Assembly (NCBI RefSeq): GCF_000525995.1
Contig: NZ_AODL01000004.1
Span: 186,001 to 250,000, forward strand
Direction of reading: 5' to 3'
DNA from: Paenilisteria riparia FSL S10-1204
Lineage (GTDB): Bacteria; Bacillota; Bacilli; Lactobacillales; Listeriaceae
Length of the DNA stretch: 64,000 nucleotides
The notes beneath the pieces are model-generated. The model was not told the origin of the DNA and did not search any database. It saw nothing but the letters and a program-made list of their open reading frames with translations. Shown one piece after another: positions 20,202 through 31,554 of the stretch (the first letter of the stretch is position 1; each line of letters opens with the position of its first letter). The position numbers and the translations under genes are program-made.

Positions 20202-20699
20202 ATGCAAACATGGAAAATCAGAAATTTTGAAAAAAATAATTATTCAGATGTGGCTCGTATTTATCAAGACGGGATTGATAGTCGGAATGCGACGTTTCAA
20301 AAAGAGGTGCCTACGTTTGAGGCGTGGGATGCGAAATATTTAGATGCATGTCGTTTTGTAGTAGTAGAGGACGGAACGGTAATTGGCTGGTCGGCGTTGC
20401 TGCCGTTCTCAGGGATGCCATCGTATCGTGGAGTTGCCGAGTTAAGTATTTATATTGATCCGAGCGCAGCGGGAAAAGGGATTGGTAGTGCTTTGATGGG
20501 GCATACGATTACGGAAAGCGAGAAGGCGGGCTTCTGGACGCTACAGTCCTTGATTTTTCCGGAGAATAAGGCAAGTATTGCGTTACATAAGAAATTTGGT
20601 TTTAAAACGCTGTGTGTGCATGAGAAGCTAGGTGAAATGGAAGGTGTTTTTCGAGATGTGGCCCTTTTAGAACGTCGAAGTTTGGTTGCTGGGAAATAG
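20202..20699 (+). CDS. GNAT N-acetyltransferase (phosphinothricin acetyltransferase-like)
   Basis: ATG follows AAGGAG by ten bases. The 165-aa GNAT protein has the acetyl-CoA loop 'IDPSAAGKGIGSALMG' (motif A, Q/RxxGxG/A variant) and a C-terminal 'NKASIALHKKFGF'. The overall layout is that of the PAT/YwnH group that acetylates small amines. Substrate is unknown. An extended -10 (TGCTATAAT at 20160-20168) precedes it. Confidence 0.88.
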   Translation: MQTWKIRNFEKNNYSDVARIYQDGIDSRNATFQKEVPTFEAWDAKYLDACRFVVVEDGTVIGWSALLPFSGMPSYRGVAELSIYIDPSAAGKGIGSALMGHTITESEKAGFWTLQSLIFPENKASIALHKKFGFKTLCVHEKLGEMEGVFRDVALLERRSLVAGK

Positions 20700-20761
20700 G
20701 ACGGGTATTTTTTTACGTTTCGCGTTATAATAGTAGTGTATATAGAGAGTGAGGCGTAGTA

Positions 20762-21559
20762 ATGGAATTATTATTTATTGGTGATGTTGTTGGCTCGATT
20801 GGACGAGATATGATTACGGAGTACTTGCCACAACTAAAGAAAGCGTACCGCCCAACGGTGACGGTCATTAATGGGGAGAATGCCGCTGCGGGACGGGGTA
20901 TTACGGAGAAAATTTACAAACAGTTTTTAGAACAAGGAGCGAACGCGGTGACGCTAGGCAACCATGCGTGGGATAATCGCGATATTTTTGAGTTTATTGA
21001 TGACGCAAAATATTTAGTGCGCCCAGCAAATTTCCCAGAAGGTACACCAGGCACAGGACTTGTTTTTATTAAGAGCAATCAGCTGGAAGTGGCTGTGATT
21101 AATATGCAAGGACGGGCATTTATGACAGATTTGGATGATCCGTTTCGCAAGATGGACGAGCTCATTGAAGAAGCTGCGGCTAGAACGAATATTATTTTTG
21201 TCGATTTTCATGCGGAGACGACGAGTGAGAAGCAAGCGATGGGTTGGTATGTTGATGGCCGTGTGACAGCGATTGTTGGGACGCATACCCATGTGCAAAC
21301 ATCAGATAATCGTATTTTACCGAAAGGGACAGCATATTTAACAGATGTTGGAATGACTGGTCCTTATGATGGCATTCTAGGAATGGACAAAGATGCTAGT
21401 TTGCGACGTTTCTTAACAGCGATGCCGACGCGTTTTGAAGTGCCTAAAGCGGGTCGTGGTTTGCTGTCGGGTTGTATGATTAGCATTAATGACACGACTG
21501 GACGTGCTTCCAAAATCGAGCGTATTTTAATTAACGAAGACCATCCGTTCACAATGTAA
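20762..21559 (+). CDS. ymdB: YmdB-type metallophosphodiesterase
   Basis: The 265-aa calcineurin-like enzyme has metal-ligand motifs GDVVGSIGR, 'NGENAAAG', 'LGNHAWDN', 'DFHAETTSEK' and 'GTHTHVQT'. YmdB of Bacillus hydrolyses 2',3'-cyclic nucleotides and affects biofilm formation. It sits between rny and ricA, a conserved neighbourhood. Confidence 0.93.
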   Translation: MELLFIGDVVGSIGRDMITEYLPQLKKAYRPTVTVINGENAAAGRGITEKIYKQFLEQGANAVTLGNHAWDNRDIFEFIDDAKYLVRPANFPEGTPGTGLVFIKSNQLEVAVINMQGRAFMTDLDDPFRKMDELIEEAAARTNIIFVDFHAETTSEKQAMGWYVDGRVTAIVGTHTHVQTSDNRILPKGTAYLTDVGMTGPYDGILGMDKDASLRRFLTAMPTRFEVPKAGRGLLSGCMISINDTTGRASKIERILINEDHPFTM

Positions 21560-21577
21560 GCGAAGGAGGTTCCAATT

Positions 21578-21934
21578 TTGACATATCAAAAAGAAGCAAT
21601 TATTGCTAAGGCGAACGAACTCAAGGAAGCGTTGCAAGCTACAGAAGCAGTGACTTTCTATCGCGCCGCCGAAGAAAAAATAAACACCAATCAAAAAGTA
21701 GCCGCAAAAGTTGGCTCCATCAAGAAATTACAGAAAGAAGCGGTAAACTTAGAACATTATCAAAAATTTGGTGCAGTCAAGCAAACTGAGGACAACATTG
21801 ACGCGTTGATGGCTGAAATTGACCATTTGCCAATTGTGCAGGAATTTAAACGTTCTCAAGAAGAGGCCAATGATTTGTTGCAGTCCATTACACGTGAAAT
21901 TAGCCATAAAGTAACATCGGAATTAAAGAAATAA
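21578..21934 (+). CDS. ricA: RicA/YmcA family protein
   Basis: TTG start with AAGGAGG nine bases upstream; 118 aa, helical, DUF964/Com_YlbF family ('SIKKLQKEAVNLEHYQKFGAVKQTEDNIDALMAEID'). In Bacillus, YmcA, YlbF and YaaT form the Y-complex that directs RNase Y; the neighbouring rny and ymdB fit that role. Confidence 0.88.
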   Translation: MTYQKEAIIAKANELKEALQATEAVTFYRAAEEKINTNQKVAAKVGSIKKLQKEAVNLEHYQKFGAVKQTEDNIDALMAEIDHLPIVQEFKRSQEEANDLLQSITREISHKVTSELKK

Positions 21935-21938
21935 GTGA

Positions 21939-21995
21939 GAAACGGTGCGGCTATTTGGAATGCTGTATCGTTTCTTTGCTTCGCTTTTCTTCATG
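21939..21995 (+). terminator. Terminator-like hairpin after ricA
   Basis: GAAACGGTGCGGC pairs with GCTGTATCGTTTC through G-U pairs; a T-rich stretch follows. Confidence 0.6.
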
Positions 21996-22052
21996 AATTC
22001 ACTTATGCTATAATAAAGCGGAAGACTATATATACAAAGAGAAAAAGGGCTG

Positions 22053-24650
22053 ATGAAAATGGCAACAGAAGTAACACCGATGATGAAGCAATACTTAGCG
22101 ATTAAGGAAAATTATAAGGATGCTTTTCTATTTTTCCGATTGGGAGATTTTTACGAAATGTTTTTTGAGGATGCCATTCAAGCCTCGCAACTTTTAGAAA
22201 TAACGTTGACGGCTCGCGCTAGTAATAGTGATAATCCGATTCCGATGTGTGGGGTGCCGTACCATTCTGCTGCGGGATATATTGATACATTGATTGAAAA
22301 AGGGCATAAGGTTGCGATTTGTGAACAAGTGGAAGATGCCAAATTGGCGAAAGGCATGGTGAAACGTGAAGTCGTACAGTTGATTTCTCCAGGAACGATG
22401 ATGGAATCAAAAGGATTGAAGGAGAAAGAAAACAACTTTATTACGGCGGTTTTTCAGCATGAGGAGAAGGAATATGGGTTTGCTTACTGCGATTTGTCGA
22501 CGGGCGAGCTGAAATCGACGGTGCTTCCGATGGGGGAAGATCGTTTACTAAATGAGTTGACGACACTTTCCGCGAAGGAAATGGTTGTTGGGATTGAATT
22601 TAGCGAGGCATTTCCAAAGGCAGTACGTGAACAGCTCGGCCTATTTATTTCGTATGAGAATAATAATGAATTGCCGGATGGCTATGAGTCGCTAGTGACG
22701 AACACGATTCATCCGATTGAGAAGAAAGCTATCGCCAAGTTATTAAATTATTTTATTGATACGCAAAAACGTGATTTGTCACATCTGCAAAAAACAGTTC
22801 ATTATGAAACAAGCCAATATATGAAAATGGATTATTATTCGAAACGTAATCTGGAACTTTCTGAATCGATACGTGGAAAAGGAAAACAAGGGACATTATT
22901 ATGGTTGCTGGATCAGACGAAAACCGCGATGGGTGGACGTTTGCTGAAGCAGTGGATTGATCGGCCGTTAATTCACTTGGATGCGATTAGGGCGCGCCAA
23001 CAAGATGTGAACAGTTTTATTAATCATTATTTTGAGCGGATGGAATTGATGGAGCAGTTGAAGCAAGTGTATGATTTGGAACGACTTGCTGGACGTGTGG
23101 CTTACGGGAATGTAAATGCGCGTGATTTGATTCAGTTGAAACATTCGCTGTACCAAGTGCCGCTTTTGAAAGAGACCCTTAAGTCAATGAATCAGCCAAA
23201 TTTGATGCGGATTATTGAGAGTATTGATCCTTGTGATACGCTAGCTGATGTTCTGGAACGCGCGATTAATACATCGCCGCCAATTTCGATTCGCGAGGGT
23301 GGCATTATTAAAGATGGCTACAATGCAGAGTTAGATACATATCGAGACGCCAGCCGTAACGGAAAAACGTGGATCGCGGAGCTCGAACAGCAAGAACGAG
23401 CATTGACGGGCATTAAATCACTAAAAGTCGGCTTTAATCGTGTTTTCGGCTACTATATCGAAGTGACAAAGGCCAACATCGCAGCACTTCCGGAAAACCG
23501 CTATGAGCGCAAACAAACACTTACCAATGCCGAGCGTTACATCACGCCCGAACTAAAAGAAAAAGAACGACTCATTTTAGATGCTGAAGAAAAGAGTATG
23601 GAATTAGAATACACATTGTTCATTCAAGTACGCGAGACAGTCAAACAATACATCGAACGCCTGCAACATTTAGCGAAAGTTATTAGCGAGATTGATTGCC
23701 TCCAAAGTTTTGCGAATATCAGTGAAAATAATCATTTTGTCAAGCCAGAAATGAACAAAACGGGCGAACTAGAAATTATTCAAGGACGCCATCCGGTTGT
23801 GGAAAAAGTGATGGGCGCGCAAAGTTATGTTGCTAACGACTGTATGATGGATAATAACCGCAATATGTTATTGATTACAGGACCAAATATGTCTGGTAAA
23901 AGCACGTACATGCGACAAATTGCCTTGACTGCGATTATGGCGCAGGTCGGTTGTTACATTCCTGCCGAACAAGCAACACTACCAATTTTCGATCAAATTT
24001 TTACGCGGATTGGTGCGGCCGATGATTTAATTGCTGGGCAAAGTACGTTCATGGTGGAAATGTTAGAAGCTAGAAATGCTATTGCGAATGCGACTTCACA
24101 AAGCTTGATTTTATTCGATGAAATCGGTCGTGGAACAGCAACTTATGATGGTATGGCATTGGCGCAAGCCATTATTGAACACATTCACGAAGAAGTTCAT
24201 GCTAAAACATTGTTCTCAACGCACTACCACGAACTGACCATTTTAGACGAAACATTAACTGGTATGCATAATGTTCATGTTAGTGCTGTTGAAGAAAATG
24301 GCAAAGTCGTCTTCTTGCACAAAATCGAGAATGGACCAGCCGACAAAAGCTATGGCATTCATGTTGCCGAACTGGCGAATTTACCAGCCAAACTCATCAA
24401 TCGTGCACGCGATATTCTCGAACAATTAGAAAGCTCTGAAGAAAAAATTATCGTTCCAGCAGAAAAAGCGCGCGTTCCTGAATTACAAGAAGAAGTCCAA
24501 CTATCGATGTTCCCAATCGAAGAAAAAAACGTACGTACAAAGCAAGAACAATCACTCATCAAGCTTATTAAAAACATTGATTTAATGCACATGACACCAA
24601 TGGACGCGATGGCAACACTATACGATTTACAGAAAAAAGTGAAACAATAG
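22053..24650 (+). CDS. mutS: DNA mismatch repair protein MutS
   Basis: MutS recognises mismatches. The 865-aa protein has the N-terminal mismatch-binding F-x-E motif ('[15 protein letters not shown]', residues 27-41), the lever/clamp region, Walker A GPNMSGKS, '[13 protein letters not shown]' and 'FSTHYHEL'. A TGCTATAAT extended -10 lies at 22008-22016. mutL follows 18 bp later. Confidence 0.97.
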   Translation: MKMATEVTPMMKQYLAIKENYKDAFLFFRLGDFYEMFFEDAIQASQLLEITLTARASNSDNPIPMCGVPYHSAAGYIDTLIEKGHKVAICEQVEDAKLAKGMVKREVVQLISPGTMMESKGLKEKENNFITAVFQHEEKEYGFAYCDLSTGELKSTVLPMGEDRLLNELTTLSAKEMVVGIEFSEAFPKAVREQLGLFISYENNNELPDGYESLVTNTIHPIEKKAIAKLLNYFIDTQKRDLSHLQKTVHYETSQYMKMDYYSKRNLELSESIRGKGKQGTLLWLLDQTKTAMGGRLLKQWIDRPLIHLDAIRARQQDVNSFINHYFERMELMEQLKQVYDLERLAGRVAYGNVNARDLIQLKHSLYQVPLLKETLKSMNQPNLMRIIESIDPCDTLADVLERAINTSPPISIREGGIIKDGYNAELDTYRDASRNGKTWIAELEQQERALTGIKSLKVGFNRVFGYYIEVTKANIAALPENRYERKQTLTNAERYITPELKEKERLILDAEEKSMELEYTLFIQVRETVKQYIERLQHLAKVISEIDCLQSFANISENNHFVKPEMNKTGELEIIQGRHPVVEKVMGAQSYVANDCMMDNNRNMLLITGPNMSGKSTYMRQIALTAIMAQVGCYIPAEQATLPIFDQIFTRIGAADDLIAGQSTFMVEMLEARNAIANATSQSLILFDEIGRGTATYDGMALAQAIIEHIHEEVHAKTLFSTHYHELTILDETLTGMHNVHVSAVEENGKVVFLHKIENGPADKSYGIHVAELANLPAKLINRARDILEQLESSEEKIIVPAEKARVPELQEEVQLSMFPIEEKNVRTKQEQSLIKLIKNIDLMHMTPMDAMATLYDLQKKVKQ

Positions 24651-24668
24651 AAAGCAAGGTGGAGTCAA

Positions 24669-26510
24669 ATGCCTAAAATAATCGAACTAACTGATGCCTT
24701 ATCCAATAAAATAGCAGCCGGTGAAGTAGTAGAACGCCCAGCTTCGGTTGTTAAAGAGCTTGTCGAAAACGCAATCGATGCCCAAAGTACCGTTATTGAT
24801 GTCTTAGTTGAAGAAGGTGGACTAAATAAAATCACAATTATCGATAATGGTATTGGTATCAGAGCAGAAGACGTTTCTGTTGCCTTCAAACGTCATGCAA
24901 CAAGCAAAATCAAGAACGAACATGATTTATTTCGTGTTCATACACTAGGTTTTCGAGGAGAGGCTTTGCCAAGTATCGCATCGGTTTCCTATTTAGAGAT
25001 GACAACGGCAACTGGTGATGGCGCCGGCACAAAAATCGTCGTAGAAGGCGGCAAAGAATTGGAAAAGCAAAATGCCCAAGCACGAAAAGGAACCGAAATA
25101 CAAGTTTCTAATCTTTTTTTCAATACGCCGGCTCGTTTAAAATATTTAAAAAGCCTGCATACCGAGCTAGGCAATATTACAGACATTATGAACCGCTTGG
25201 CACTATCTCATCCCGAAGTAAGCTTTCGTTTTTCACATAACGGAAAAAGTCTACTGAAAACAAGTGGAAACGGTGACTTGCAACAAGTAATGGCATCTAT
25301 TTATGGGCTTGCTGTGGCAAAAAAAATGATTCCGATTCAAGCCGAATCACTTGATTTCAAAATTAAAGGCTACGCAGCGCTGCCAGAGGTGAATCGCTCT
25401 AATCGCAATTACATTTCTACCATCGTGAACGGTCGCTTCATTAAAAACTACGCCTTAGTTCGCGCCATTCAAGAAGGCTATCATACCTTACTGCCTATTG
25501 GTCGCTTTCCCATTCTAGTTTTACAAATTGAAATGGATCCGCTTATCGTCGATGTCAATGTGCATCCAGCAAAACTTGAAGTCCGCCTAAGCAAAGAAGT
25601 CGAACTCGGCCAATTCATTGCAGACACACTCAAAACCGCATTCCATAAAGAACAACTCATCCCAGACGCGACACTTTCCAAACGACAAAAAATAGCTTCC
25701 GAACAGTTAGCTATCAATTTTGACGGAGAAGAAAAGGTGAAGACCAATGAAGAAGTGAAAGAAGCACCACAGAATGATGCACCAACCTACCAACATACCT
25801 ATACAAAACCAGACTTACCAACAAGTGCCGATTTACCTGACGAACCACCACTGTTTATCAATGAAGAACTGGCTAGCTACGATGTAACACCAGCAATAAA
25901 AGCCGCCGAACAAGAACCACAAAAAGAACGCATGCCAAAAATGTATCCCGTCGGGCAAGTCCACGCAACCTATATCGTGGCGCAGAACGAAACAGGTATG
26001 TATTTAATCGATCAACACGCAGCGCAAGAACGCATCAAATACGAATTTTTCCGTGAAAAAATCGGGGAAGTGGATCGCGAGTTACAACAACTACTCGTCC
26101 CAATCGTGCTGGACTTTTCAACCGATGAATTTATCAAATTACGCGATCAAAAAGCGAAACTAGAAGAAGTAGGCGTTTTTCTTGAGAATTTTGGACAAAA
26201 CAGCTTTATTATTCGAGAGCATCCGACATGGCTTCCAAAAGGCGAAGAAGAAAGCACCTTACGCGATATTTTGGATGAAGCCTTGCAAAAGCCGCAAATC
26301 AGCATTCATAAATTACGTGAAGACGCGGCGATTATGATGAGTTGTAAGAAGTCGATTAAAGCTAATCATTATTTAACACAAGAAGACATGGAGACATTAT
26401 TGGATACATTGCGCGAAGCAAGCGATCCGTTCACATGCCCGCACGGTCGTCCAGTCATTATTCATTACTCCACCTACGAATTAGAAAAAATGTTCAAACG
26501 CATTATGTAA
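24669..26510 (+). CDS. mutL: DNA mismatch repair protein MutL
   Basis: The 613-aa protein has a GHKL ATPase N-terminal domain ([13 protein letters not shown], 'IDNGIGI', 'TLGFRGEAL') and a C-terminal endonuclease-type domain with [12 protein letters not shown] (DQHA-x2-E-x4-E) and CPHGRP. The endonuclease motif fits a methyl-independent system. It is co-transcribed with mutS; glpP follows after 16 bp. Confidence 0.97.
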   Translation: MPKIIELTDALSNKIAAGEVVERPASVVKELVENAIDAQSTVIDVLVEEGGLNKITIIDNGIGIRAEDVSVAFKRHATSKIKNEHDLFRVHTLGFRGEALPSIASVSYLEMTTATGDGAGTKIVVEGGKELEKQNAQARKGTEIQVSNLFFNTPARLKYLKSLHTELGNITDIMNRLALSHPEVSFRFSHNGKSLLKTSGNGDLQQVMASIYGLAVAKKMIPIQAESLDFKIKGYAALPEVNRSNRNYISTIVNGRFIKNYALVRAIQEGYHTLLPIGRFPILVLQIEMDPLIVDVNVHPAKLEVRLSKEVELGQFIADTLKTAFHKEQLIPDATLSKRQKIASEQLAINFDGEEKVKTNEEVKEAPQNDAPTYQHTYTKPDLPTSADLPDEPPLFINEELASYDVTPAIKAAEQEPQKERMPKMYPVGQVHATYIVAQNETGMYLIDQHAAQERIKYEFFREKIGEVDRELQQLLVPIVLDFSTDEFIKLRDQKAKLEEVGVFLENFGQNSFIIREHPTWLPKGEEESTLRDILDEALQKPQISIHKLREDAAIMMSCKKSIKANHYLTQEDMETLLDTLREASDPFTCPHGRPVIIHYSTYELEKMFKRIM

Positions 26511-26526
26511 TGAAGGAGCGAAAAAA

Positions 26527-27072
26527 ATGTCGTTTAATGGTCAAACTATCATACCAGCCGCGCATAATCACCGAGACGTCGAGAAAATTCTTAGCTTAGA
26601 TGCGGAGTACATGGTGATGTTGGAAACCCAAGTCGGGCAACTCAAATCACTCATCAACTTAGCAGCTTCTGGCGGTAAAAAAGTATTGTTGCATGCCGAC
26701 TTAATCAATGGCTTAAAAAACGATGAATATGCCGTCGATTTCCTATGCCAAGAAATTCGTCCAGCAGGTATTATTTCCACACGAGGCAATGTCATTATAA
26801 AAGCAAAACAAAATAAAGTCATCGCGATTCAGCGCCTGTTTATGTTAGATTCAAGTGCCTTTACAAAAGGAACTGCACTCGTCCAAAAAGCAAAGCCGGA
26901 TTTTATTGAACTATTACCAGGCATTTTGCCAACGATGGTCGAACAAATGACAGAAATGCTTCACATCCCTGTTATTGCAGGAGGCCTTATCACGTCGCAC
27001 CAACAAGTAGATGACATTTTAGCGGCAAAAGCAACAGCGATTACGACATCTCAAAAATCACTTTGGAAATGA
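26527..27072 (+). CDS. glpP: Glycerol-3-phosphate-responsive antiterminator GlpP
   Basis: The 181-aa GlpP/GlpR_antiterminator family protein has an N-terminal 'IPAAHNHRDVEKIL' and the phosphate-binding TIM-barrel end 'VIAGGLI'. It is known to allow readthrough of glycerol operons when glycerol-3-phosphate is present. AAGGAGCG precedes the ATG. Confidence 0.92.
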   Translation: MSFNGQTIIPAAHNHRDVEKILSLDAEYMVMLETQVGQLKSLINLAASGGKKVLLHADLINGLKNDEYAVDFLCQEIRPAGIISTRGNVIIKAKQNKVIAIQRLFMLDSSAFTKGTALVQKAKPDFIELLPGILPTMVEQMTEMLHIPVIAGGLITSHQQVDDILAAKATAITTSQKSLWK

Positions 27073-27082
27073 GGGATTAAGC

Positions 27083-27931
27083 ATGGGAAAAATTGTTGTT
27101 ATTGGAAGCATTAATGTGGATATTTCTACTGAACTAAATGACTTACCACAGATTGGTGAGACGATAAAGGGAAGCAATGTCAGTATTTCGCCTGGGGGTA
27201 AGGGCGCTAATCAAGCAGTCGCAGCGGCAAAACTTGGTGGCGATGTCATGATGGTCGGTATGATTGGCGAAGATGCCTTTGGAGCAGACGCTTTAGCAAA
27301 CTTAAACAGTCATTGTATTGATGTAACCAATGTCTGGACAGCCTCTGAAACGACTGGATTGGCGATGATTTTGCGCGAAAATGGCGACAATCGTATCATC
27401 GTAGCTTCAGGTGCAAATAATGCGTGGCCAGTCGATTTACCCCTGGAAACAATTATTGCCAATGCTTCCATCTTGTTACTACAGAACGAAATTCCATTCG
27501 TAGTTACTGAAAAAGCAGTAAACATTGCAAATCTCTATAATGTTCCAATCCTTTTTGACCCGGCACCAGTTGATCACTTTCCACTTTCTTTTTTACGAAA
27601 AATCACGTACTTGACACCTAATGAAACAGAATTTAAGCAGCTTCCCGAAGACTTACTCCAAGCAGAAACAAAAGCAGTACTTGTGACACAAGCAAAACAT
27701 GGGGTAGAAATTCATGACGAGACAGGTATTACACATGTGCCTGCATTTCCAGTTGATACTGTTGATTCAACAGGAGCAGGGGATACATTCAACGGTGCTT
27801 TTGCAGTTGCGCTTGCATCTGGGAAAAATGTGCAAGGCGCTGTGACATTTGCCAATCAAGCAGCTGCACTCAGCACAACTAAAATTGGTGCTCAAAAAGG
27901 CATGCCAAAATTAAATGAGATAAAAGACTAA
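27083..27931 (+). CDS. PfkB-family carbohydrate kinase, ribokinase-like
   Basis: The 282-aa PfkB kinase has signature 1 'GGKGANQAVAAAKLGGDVMMVG' (ribokinase type) and signature 2 'DSTGAGDTFNGAFAVAL' with the catalytic Asp. N-terminal 'GSINVDIS' fits ribokinase. It is not adjacent to rbsD or a ribose transporter, so ribose as substrate is an inference. It appears as an extra gene between glpP and pflB. Confidence 0.9.
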   Translation: MGKIVVIGSINVDISTELNDLPQIGETIKGSNVSISPGGKGANQAVAAAKLGGDVMMVGMIGEDAFGADALANLNSHCIDVTNVWTASETTGLAMILRENGDNRIIVASGANNAWPVDLPLETIIANASILLLQNEIPFVVTEKAVNIANLYNVPILFDPAPVDHFPLSFLRKITYLTPNETEFKQLPEDLLQAETKAVLVTQAKHGVEIHDETGITHVPAFPVDTVDSTGAGDTFNGAFAVALASGKNVQGAVTFANQAAALSTTKIGAQKGMPKLNEIKD

Positions 27932-27958
27932 TTTCAATGTCGTGGTTAGTCTTTTTTC
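27921..27958 (+). terminator. Terminator after the ribokinase gene
   Basis: AAAGACTAA and TTAGTCTTTTTT form a stem with a T6 tail. Confidence 0.85.
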
Positions 27959-28106
27959 TATGTATCGACACTGATTTAATACAGAATACTAACTATCAAT
28001 CTGTATTATAACAATAGAATCGTTTTTCAATAGTACAGCAATATTACAATATGTCAAATAAATTATTTTTATTTTTTTTATGATAGCTATAATAGACTAA
28101 CAAACA

Positions 28107-28124
28107 TTGTGATACCAATCACTT
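28107..28124. promoter_or_regulatory. Rex/FNR-type palindrome upstream of pflB
   Basis: TTGTGA-TACCAA-TCACTT matches the Rex operator TTGTGA-N6-TCACAA except at the last two bases, and also the TGTGA-N6-TCACA pattern of Crp/Fnr proteins. Both regulate fermentation genes. It lies 180 bp before the pflB ATG in an otherwise empty 372-bp region. Confidence 0.55.
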
Positions 28125-28303
28125 GGCGTTATGAAAGTAATGAAAGTGCTTTATTTCATTTGAAAAATAATAAAATTTTTATGTGAAAACTGTAGCATTA
28201 TTTTTAAATTGTGGTATGATAACAGTATAAGAAGTTACTAGGGTAGCTTTGCTCAATATTTAACGCTCATAAACGAACAATTGAAACGTAGGAGGTTTCC
28301 GAA

Positions 28304-30535
28304 ATGAAAGAACAATGGTTTGAATTCACAGGTGGTAATTGGGAAAACGAAATTGATGTAAGAGACTTTATCTTGAAGAACTACAGATTATATGAAGGTG
28401 ATGACACTTTCCTTGCAGGCCCTACTGATGCAACAACGCAATTATGGGATCAAGTAATGGATTTGACAAAGCAAGAGCGGGAAAACGGTGGCGTTCTGGA
28501 TATGGATACAAAAATCGTATCAACGATCACATCACACAATCCTGGATACTTAAACAAAGATTTAGAAACAGTAGTTGGTGTGCAAACGGATGAACCATTC
28601 AAACGCTCACTACAACCATTTGGCGGCATTCGTATGGCAGAGCTTGCATGCGAAGCCTATGGTTACAAAGTAGACGAAGAAATTTCACACATTTTTAGAG
28701 ATTGGCGTAAAACGCATAATCAAGGTGTTTTCGATGCCTATAATGATGAAATGCGTGCTGCTCGTAAATCAGGAGTTATTACAGGCCTTCCAGATGCTTA
28801 TGGTCGTGGCCGTATCATCGGTGACTATCGTCGTGTAGCTTTATACGGTGTGGATCGCCTAATTGAAGACAAGAAGAACGATCTTAAAAACACTGGACTT
28901 CGCACAATGAGCGATGATATCATTCGCTTACGTGAAGAACTAAATGAACAGATTCGTGCATTAGGCGAATTAAAACAATTAGGAGCACAACATGGTTTTG
29001 ATATTTCTAAACCTGCAGTAACAGCCCAAGAAGCTTTCCAATGGTTATACTTCGGTTACCTTGCAGCAATTAAAGAACAAAATGGTGCAGCAATGAGTTT
29101 AGGTCGTACATCTACATTCCTTGATATCTTCGTAGAACGTGATCTTCGCAATGGTGTTCTAACAGAAGAACAAGCACAAGAAATCGTGGATCACTTCATC
29201 ATGAAACTACGTCTTGTGAAATTCGCACGTACACCAGATTACAATGAATTATTCTCTGGAGATCCAACGTGGGTAACAGAATCAATCGGTGGTATTTCAG
29301 AAGAAGGCGCACCACTTGTTACGAAGAACTCATTCCGTTTCTTGCACACATTAAACAACTTAGGACCAGCTCCAGAACCAAACTTGACAGTACTTTGGTC
29401 AACACATTTACCATCAGGATTCAAGAAATTCTGTGCGAAAATGTCTATCAAAACAAGTGCTATCCAATACGAAAATGACGATGTAATGCGTCCTAAATGG
29501 GGCGACGATTACGGAATCGCTTGCTGTGTATCCGCAATGCGTATCGGTAAACAAATGCAATTCTTCGGTGCACGCGCTAATCTTGCGAAGACATTGCTTT
29601 ACGCTATCAATGGTGGCGTAGATGAGAAATCTAAAGCTCAAGTTGGACCAACATATCAAAGAATTACATCAGAAGTATTAGATTACGAAGAAGTAATGGC
29701 GAAATACGATACAATGATGGAATGGATTGCAGAACTTTATTTGAACACATTAAACGTTATTCACTATATGCATGATAAGTATTCGTACGAACGCTTAGAA
29801 ATGGCATTACATGATACACATATTTTACGTACAATGGCAACAGGTATTGCTGGACTTTCCGTTGCAGCCGATTCTCTAAGTGCTATTAAATACGCACAAG
29901 TAAAACCAATCCGTGACGAAAGCGGTATCGCAGTTGATTTTGAAATCATCGGTGACTATCCGAAATACGGAAACAACGATGATCGCGTAGACGAAATCGC
30001 TGTTAACCTACTAAAATCATTCATGACGAAAGTGAAGAAACATAAAACATACCGTGACTCAGTTCATACAACATCTGTTCTTACAATCACATCGAACGTT
30101 GTTTATGGTAAGAAAACTGGTAACACTCCAGATGGCCGTCGCGCTGGCGAACCATTTGCACCAGGAGCTAACCCAATGCACGGACGCGATACGAAAGGTG
30201 CACTTGCTTCTCTATCATCCGTTGCGAAATTACCATATGAGTATGGACAAGATGGTATTTCCAACACATTCTCTATCGTACCAAAAGCATTAGGTCGCGA
30301 AGATGAATCACAAATCAATAACCTAGTAGCAATGCTAGACGGTTATTCTACGAAGATGGGTCATCACTTGAACATCAACGTATTCAATCGCGACACATTA
30401 TTAGATGCTATGGAACACCCTGAAGAATACCCACAATTAACAATTCGTGTATCAGGTTACGCAGTTAACTTCATTAAATTAACTCGTGAACAACAATTAG
30501 ATGTTATCCATCGTACAATGCACGAATCTATGTAA
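28304..30535 (+). CDS. pflB: Formate C-acetyltransferase (pyruvate formate-lyase)
   Basis: PflB converts pyruvate and CoA to acetyl-CoA and formate anaerobically by a glycyl radical. The 743-aa protein has the adjacent active-site cysteines in '[10 protein letters not shown]' and the C-terminal glycyl radical motif 'RVSGYAVNF'. ATG follows AGGAGG by eight bases. Its activase follows. Codon use is biased toward frequent codons, as expected for a highly expressed enzyme. Confidence 0.98.
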   Translation: MKEQWFEFTGGNWENEIDVRDFILKNYRLYEGDDTFLAGPTDATTQLWDQVMDLTKQERENGGVLDMDTKIVSTITSHNPGYLNKDLETVVGVQTDEPFKRSLQPFGGIRMAELACEAYGYKVDEEISHIFRDWRKTHNQGVFDAYNDEMRAARKSGVITGLPDAYGRGRIIGDYRRVALYGVDRLIEDKKNDLKNTGLRTMSDDIIRLREELNEQIRALGELKQLGAQHGFDISKPAVTAQEAFQWLYFGYLAAIKEQNGAAMSLGRTSTFLDIFVERDLRNGVLTEEQAQEIVDHFIMKLRLVKFARTPDYNELFSGDPTWVTESIGGISEEGAPLVTKNSFRFLHTLNNLGPAPEPNLTVLWSTHLPSGFKKFCAKMSIKTSAIQYENDDVMRPKWGDDYGIACCVSAMRIGKQMQFFGARANLAKTLLYAINGGVDEKSKAQVGPTYQRITSEVLDYEEVMAKYDTMMEWIAELYLNTLNVIHYMHDKYSYERLEMALHDTHILRTMATGIAGLSVAADSLSAIKYAQVKPIRDESGIAVDFEIIGDYPKYGNNDDRVDEIAVNLLKSFMTKVKKHKTYRDSVHTTSVLTITSNVVYGKKTGNTPDGRRAGEPFAPGANPMHGRDTKGALASLSSVAKLPYEYGQDGISNTFSIVPKALGREDESQINNLVAMLDGYSTKMGHHLNINVFNRDTLLDAMEHPEEYPQLTIRVSGYAVNFIKLTREQQLDVIHRTMHESM

Positions 30536-30563
30536 GATAGCAACAAAGTTTAGCGAAACAAAT

Positions 30564-30592
30564 CAGGGATTGTGTTAGTTACGCAATCCCTG
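30564..30592 (+). promoter_or_regulatory. Intercistronic hairpin between pflB and pflA
   Basis: CAGGGATTG and CAATCCCTG form a perfect nine-base stem with an 11-base loop and no T tract. It may lower pflA expression relative to pflB or protect the pflB 3' end. Confidence 0.6.
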
Positions 30593-30631
30593 TCTGTTGT
30601 AAATCTACTACTTGAAAGGAAGAGGAGTCAC

Positions 30632-31378
30632 ATGTCTGAAGTTATTGGTCGAGTTCATTCCGTGGAAACAATGGGAACTGTAGACGGTCCAGGAATTCGC
30701 TTTATTGTTTTCATGCAAGGTTGTTTATTGCGTTGCCAATTTTGTCATAATCCAGATACTTGGAAAATTGGTATTGGAGAAGAAAGAACGGCTCAAGATG
30801 TTTTTGAAGAAGCTTATAAATATAAAGCTTTCATGGATGCTTCAGGCGGGGGAATCACTGTAAGCGGCGGGGAACCGTTGTTACAAGTTGATTTCTTGAT
30901 TGAACTCTTCACGCTATGCCATAAAGCAGGAATCCATACAACAATCGATTCTTGCGGTGGTTGTTTTACAAGAGACCCTGAATTTATTGAAAAACTAGAT
31001 CGTTTAATGGAAGTGACTGATTTAATCTTACTTGATATTAAGCAAATCGATCCAGAGAAACATCTGAAGCTTACAACACGTCCAAATGCACCAATCCTCG
31101 ATTTTGCGCAATATCTGGCAGACAAAAATCAACCGATCTGGGTTCGTCATGTGCTTATTCCGACTAAAACAGATGATCCTGATGATTTAACGAAGCTTCA
31201 TGAGTTCATCACAACTTTACCAAATGTAGAACGGGTAGAAGTATTACCTTACCATACAATGGGTGTTTACAAATGGGAAAATTTAGGAATTCGCTATCCG
31301 TTAGAAGGTATTGAACCTCCAGCAGAAGATGTTGTAGCAATGGCAAATCAAATTTTGGAAACGCAAAAATATAATTAA
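30632..31378 (+). CDS. pflA: Pyruvate formate-lyase activating enzyme
   Basis: This radical SAM enzyme installs the glycyl radical on PflB. ATG (MSEVIGRVHSVETMG) follows GGAAGAGGAG; upstream in-frame codons overlap the intercistronic hairpin. The 248-aa protein has the cluster motif C-LLR-C-QF-C at about residues 30-37, 'GGGITVSGGEPLLQ' and 'GVYKWENLGI'. Confidence 0.97.
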   Translation: MSEVIGRVHSVETMGTVDGPGIRFIVFMQGCLLRCQFCHNPDTWKIGIGEERTAQDVFEEAYKYKAFMDASGGGITVSGGEPLLQVDFLIELFTLCHKAGIHTTIDSCGGCFTRDPEFIEKLDRLMEVTDLILLDIKQIDPEKHLKLTTRPNAPILDFAQYLADKNQPIWVRHVLIPTKTDDPDDLTKLHEFITTLPNVERVEVLPYHTMGVYKWENLGIRYPLEGIEPPAEDVVAMANQILETQKYN

Positions 31379-31382
31379 TAAT

Positions 31383-31428
31383 TAAGAAGGCAATTTCTTT
31401 CTATTGAGAGAGTTGTCTTCTTTTATTA
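31383..31428 (+). terminator. Terminator after pflA
   Basis: AAGAAGGCAA pairs imperfectly with TTGTCTTCTT, followed by TTTATT. Confidence 0.65.
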
Positions 31429-31554
31429 CAACGAAATTACAAAGTAATCGTTATCATTTCAATTTAATTAAAAATAATACATTTAACGCTTGAAAAATAT
31501 GTTCATGTATGTTTAAATGGTAGAGTAGAAGTTTTAAAAAAAGGAGGCAAGGAA

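Noticed and set aside
22053..24650. Change of codon style within mutS near 23340 as a recombination breakpoint
   Set aside because: The impression of more G-ending codons before and more C/A-ending codons after was not measured and could be chance.
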